From: an uncultured Clostridia bacterium
Lineage (GTDB): Bacteria; Bacillota; Clostridia; Christensenellales; DTU072
Reading direction: 5' to 3'
Assembly (NCBI GenBank): GCA_944350065.1
Contig: CALVOD010000066.1
Span: 1-7,268 of the forward strand
DNA: 7,268 bases
This document shows positions 5,376 to 7,268 of this stretch, piece after piece. How positions within the stretch are numbered: position 1 is the stretch's first letter; every line of letters starts with the position of its first letter. Position numbers and translations under genes: made by a program. The notes under the pieces were generated by a model. The model ran no database searches. It was not told the origin of the DNA and was given only the letters and a program-made list of their open reading frames with translations.

Positions 5376-7268
5376 AGGTCCTATGATGCAAAAAGGAATG
5401 CAGGCGATGCCTAAAATAAGGAAAGGCACCGTTTCCAGATTGATCAAGTACGTTTTCGAGGGGTATAAGGCTTACTGGATAATAGTGGCGTTGTGTATCG
5501 TTGCGAGCTCCATTTCGGGCGTTATAGCCAATACCTATTTACAGGAGCTTATCGACGACTGCATCGTTCCGGGAATCTCGAACGGAATGGATGCGGTAGC
5601 GAAGGACCTTATTAAAATACTCGTCACGATGGGCTCGATTTACGTAGTGGGCGTAATCGCTTCGTTCATCTATACCAGATTGGGCGCAATCATCACGCAG
5701 GGCACGCTCAAGCGCTTCCGCGTGGATATGTTCCATAAAATGGAATCGTTGCCCATCAAGTATTTCGACACGCACGCTCACGGCGATATAATGTCCACTT
5801 ACACCAACGATACCGACGCGCTCCGTCAGATGATAGGACAGAGCCTGCCGCAGGTATTTCAGAGCCTTGTCAGCATGGTGGCGATATTCATTATGATGAT
5901 ATATTACAGCCTGTGGATGACTCTTTTCGTTCTCCTCGTCATCGGCATAATGTTCTATATCGTCAAAGTGGTGGGCGGCGGCTCCGCAAAATATATGATG
6001 AGTCAACAGCGCTCGCTCGCCGCTGCGGAAGGCTACATCGAAGAAATGGTCAACGGACAGAAGGTCGTTAAAGTGTTCAACCACGAGGAGGAAGGCAAAG
6101 CCAAATTCGTGGAGCTGAACGACAAACTGTTCTCGGATTCTTCGCGCGCCAACCGATACGGCAACATTCTGATGCCCATACTGAACAATATAGGTAACAT
6201 AATGTACGTTTTGCTGGCGGTGTTCGGCGGATTGCTTCTGTTGTACAAAGCGATGAACGTAGGATTGCAGGGCATTAACGTCATAAGTATCGGCGTCATC
6301 GTATACTTCTTGAGCATAGCCCGTCAGATGGCAATGATGATAGGGCAGACTTCGATGCAGGTCAACATGATAGCCATGGGACTTGCGGGCGCGGGAAGAA
6401 TATTCGAACTTCTGGACGAAGAACCGGAAGCGGACAACGGATACGTTATGCTCGTCAACGCCGTCAGGAATCCCGACGGCACGCTTACCGAGAGCGTGGA
6501 GCGTACCGGACAATGGGCGTGGAAGCATTATCACAAAGCCACCGATACCACCACTTACGTCGAGCTTAAAGGCAATATCGAGATGTTCGAGGTGGACTTC
6601 GGGTACACTCCCGAGAAGATCGTGCTTCACGACGTCAGCATAAACGCCAAAGCGGGCGAAAAGATTGCTTTCGTCGGCGCAACCGGCGCGGGCAAGACTA
6701 CCATTACCAACCTCATCAACCGTTTCTACGATATTCAGGACGGTAAGATACGTTACGACGGTATCAACGTAAATAAGATAAAGAAAGCCGATTTAAGGCG
6801 TTCGCTCGGAATGGTTCTTCAGGACGTCAACCTGTTCACGGGAACGGTTGCGGACAATATCCGTTACGGCAAACTGGACGCGACGCAGGAGGAGTTGGAA
6901 GCGGCGGCGAAGCTCGCCGGAGCGCACGACTTCATCACGAGGTTGCCTAACGGCTACGATACGATGCTTACCAATAACGGTTCCGAACTTTCGCAGGGAC
7001 AGCGTCAGCTCATATCGATAGCGCGCGCGGCTCTCGAAGATCCGCCCGTGATGATACTCGACGAAGCGACGAGCTCGATAGATACCCGTACCGAAGCCAT
7101 CGTCCAACGCGGAATGGATAACCTGATGAAGGGCAGAACGGTATTCGTCATAGCGCACAGGCTCAGCACCGTACGCAATTCCGATATGATAATCGTGCTC
7201 GATCACGGCAGGATAATCGAACGCGGCACGCACGACGAGTTGCTTAAACTGAAAGGAACCTATTACAA
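5368..7268 (+). CDS. ABC exporter half-transporter, catalytic-site subunit (3' end outside window)
   Basis: The frame is open to the right edge and gives 633 complete codons plus two bases. Related proteins end shortly after the D-E-L-L-K-L-K-G-x-Y-Y motif reached here, so little is missing. A basic, Met-rich leader (1-20) precedes helices at about 36-58, 82-104, 161-180, 183-203, 270-293 and 305-325; the coupling segment NGQKVVKVF is at 229-237. An extra linker of about 50 residues (352-400, with WAW at 383-385) precedes the ATPase domain. Walker A GATGAGKTT (437-445), Q-loop Q485, Walker B LDE with catalytic E566, D-loop SSID (569-572) and H-loop H597 are all canonical. The signature is LSQGQ (541-545) rather than LSGGQ. 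With the upstream subunit it would make one competent ATP site, from this Walker A/B and the partner's VSGGQ, and one degenerate site. This is the TM288, BmrD or LmrD type; the substrate is unknown. Confidence 0.95.
   Translation, partial: MPRGPMMQKGMQAMPKIRKGTVSRLIKYVFEGYKAYWIIVALCIVASSISGVIANTYLQELIDDCIVPGISNGMDAVAKDLIKILVTMGSIYVVGVIASFIYTRLGAIITQGTLKRFRVDMFHKMESLPIKYFDTHAHGDIMSTYTNDTDALRQMIGQSLPQVFQSLVSMVAIFIMMIYYSLWMTLFVLLVIGIMFYIVKVVGGGSAKYMMSQQRSLAAAEGYIEEMVNGQKVVKVFNHEEEGKAKFVELNDKLFSDSSRANRYGNILMPILNNIGNIMYVLLAVFGGLLLLYKAMNVGLQGINVISIGVIVYFLSIARQMAMMIGQTSMQVNMIAMGLAGAGRIFELLDEEPEADNGYVMLVNAVRNPDGTLTESVERTGQWAWKHYHKATDTTTYVELKGNIEMFEVDFGYTPEKIVLHDVSINAKAGEKIAFVGATGAGKTTITNLINRFYDIQDGKIRYDGINVNKIKKADLRRSLGMVLQDVNLFTGTVADNIRYGKLDATQEELEAAAKLAGAHDFITRLPNGYDTMLTNNGSELSQGQRQLISIARAALEDPPVMILDEATSSIDTRTEAIVQRGMDNLMKGRTVFVIAHRLSTVRNSDMIIVLDHGRIIERGTHDELLKLKGTYY

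Noticed and set aside
5539..6630. Long minus-strand open frame (363 codons) opposite the second ABC gene
   Set aside because: It is again in the codon-aligned antisense register, with no plausible ribosome binding site context or family resemblance. It is a by-product of avoided TTA, CTA and TCA codons.
1..7268. A previously undescribed system
   Set aside because: Both units are recognisable known architectures (a split glycine decarboxylase operon and a MarR-controlled heterodimeric ABC exporter). No unexplained coding stretch or structured non-coding region longer than about 210 bases remains.

Overview
The window holds two adjacent, co-oriented transcription units separated by a clear rho-independent terminator. 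Everything that can be supported is on the + strand, and about 97% of the window is coding. The sequence points to an anaerobic Bacillota, most likely a member of the Clostridia. The reasons are the glycine decarboxylase split into two genes (gcvPA/gcvPB), strong GGAGG-type ribosome binding sites before most genes, a consensus sigma-A type promoter, and a MarR plus heterodimeric ABC exporter operon of a kind common in Firmicutes. Base composition is moderately GC-rich, with frequent ATA isoleucine codons and few TTA, CTA or TCA codons. This assignment is inference; no rRNA or other phylogenetic marker is present.

Region 1 (1-3068) is the 3' part of a glycine cleavage operon: the C-terminal part of gcvH, then gcvPA and gcvPB, packed with a 1-nt gap and a 4-nt ATGA overlap. 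GcvPA and GcvPB form the PLP-dependent P-protein, which decarboxylates glycine and passes the aminomethyl group to the lipoyl lysine of GcvH. The aminomethyltransferase gene (gcvT) is expected upstream, outside the window. The operon ends in a 13-bp hairpin followed by six T residues.

Region 2 (about 3105-7268) is an autoregulated-looking exporter operon. A promoter with perfect TTGACA and TATAAT boxes 17 nt apart overlaps a perfect 9-bp inverted repeat, which lies over the predicted transcription start. It drives a MarR-family regulator and two ABC exporter half-transporters. The genes overlap by 23 nt and 8 nt, each with a Shine-Dalgarno inside the preceding gene, so translational coupling is likely. 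The two half-transporters carry complementary defects. The first has Asp for the catalytic Glu, Gln for the H-loop His and an altered Walker A. The second has an intact Walker B Glu and H-loop His but a divergent LSQGQ signature. This is the signature of a heterodimeric exporter with one catalytic and one degenerate ATP site (the TM287/288, BmrCD and LmrCD type). The second ABC gene runs off the right edge a few codons before its expected end.

I found no RNA gene, mobile element, CRISPR array or clearly undescribed system. The most informative non-coding element is the promoter/operator at 3105-3152. The exporter's substrate and the regulator's ligand cannot be read from the sequence.
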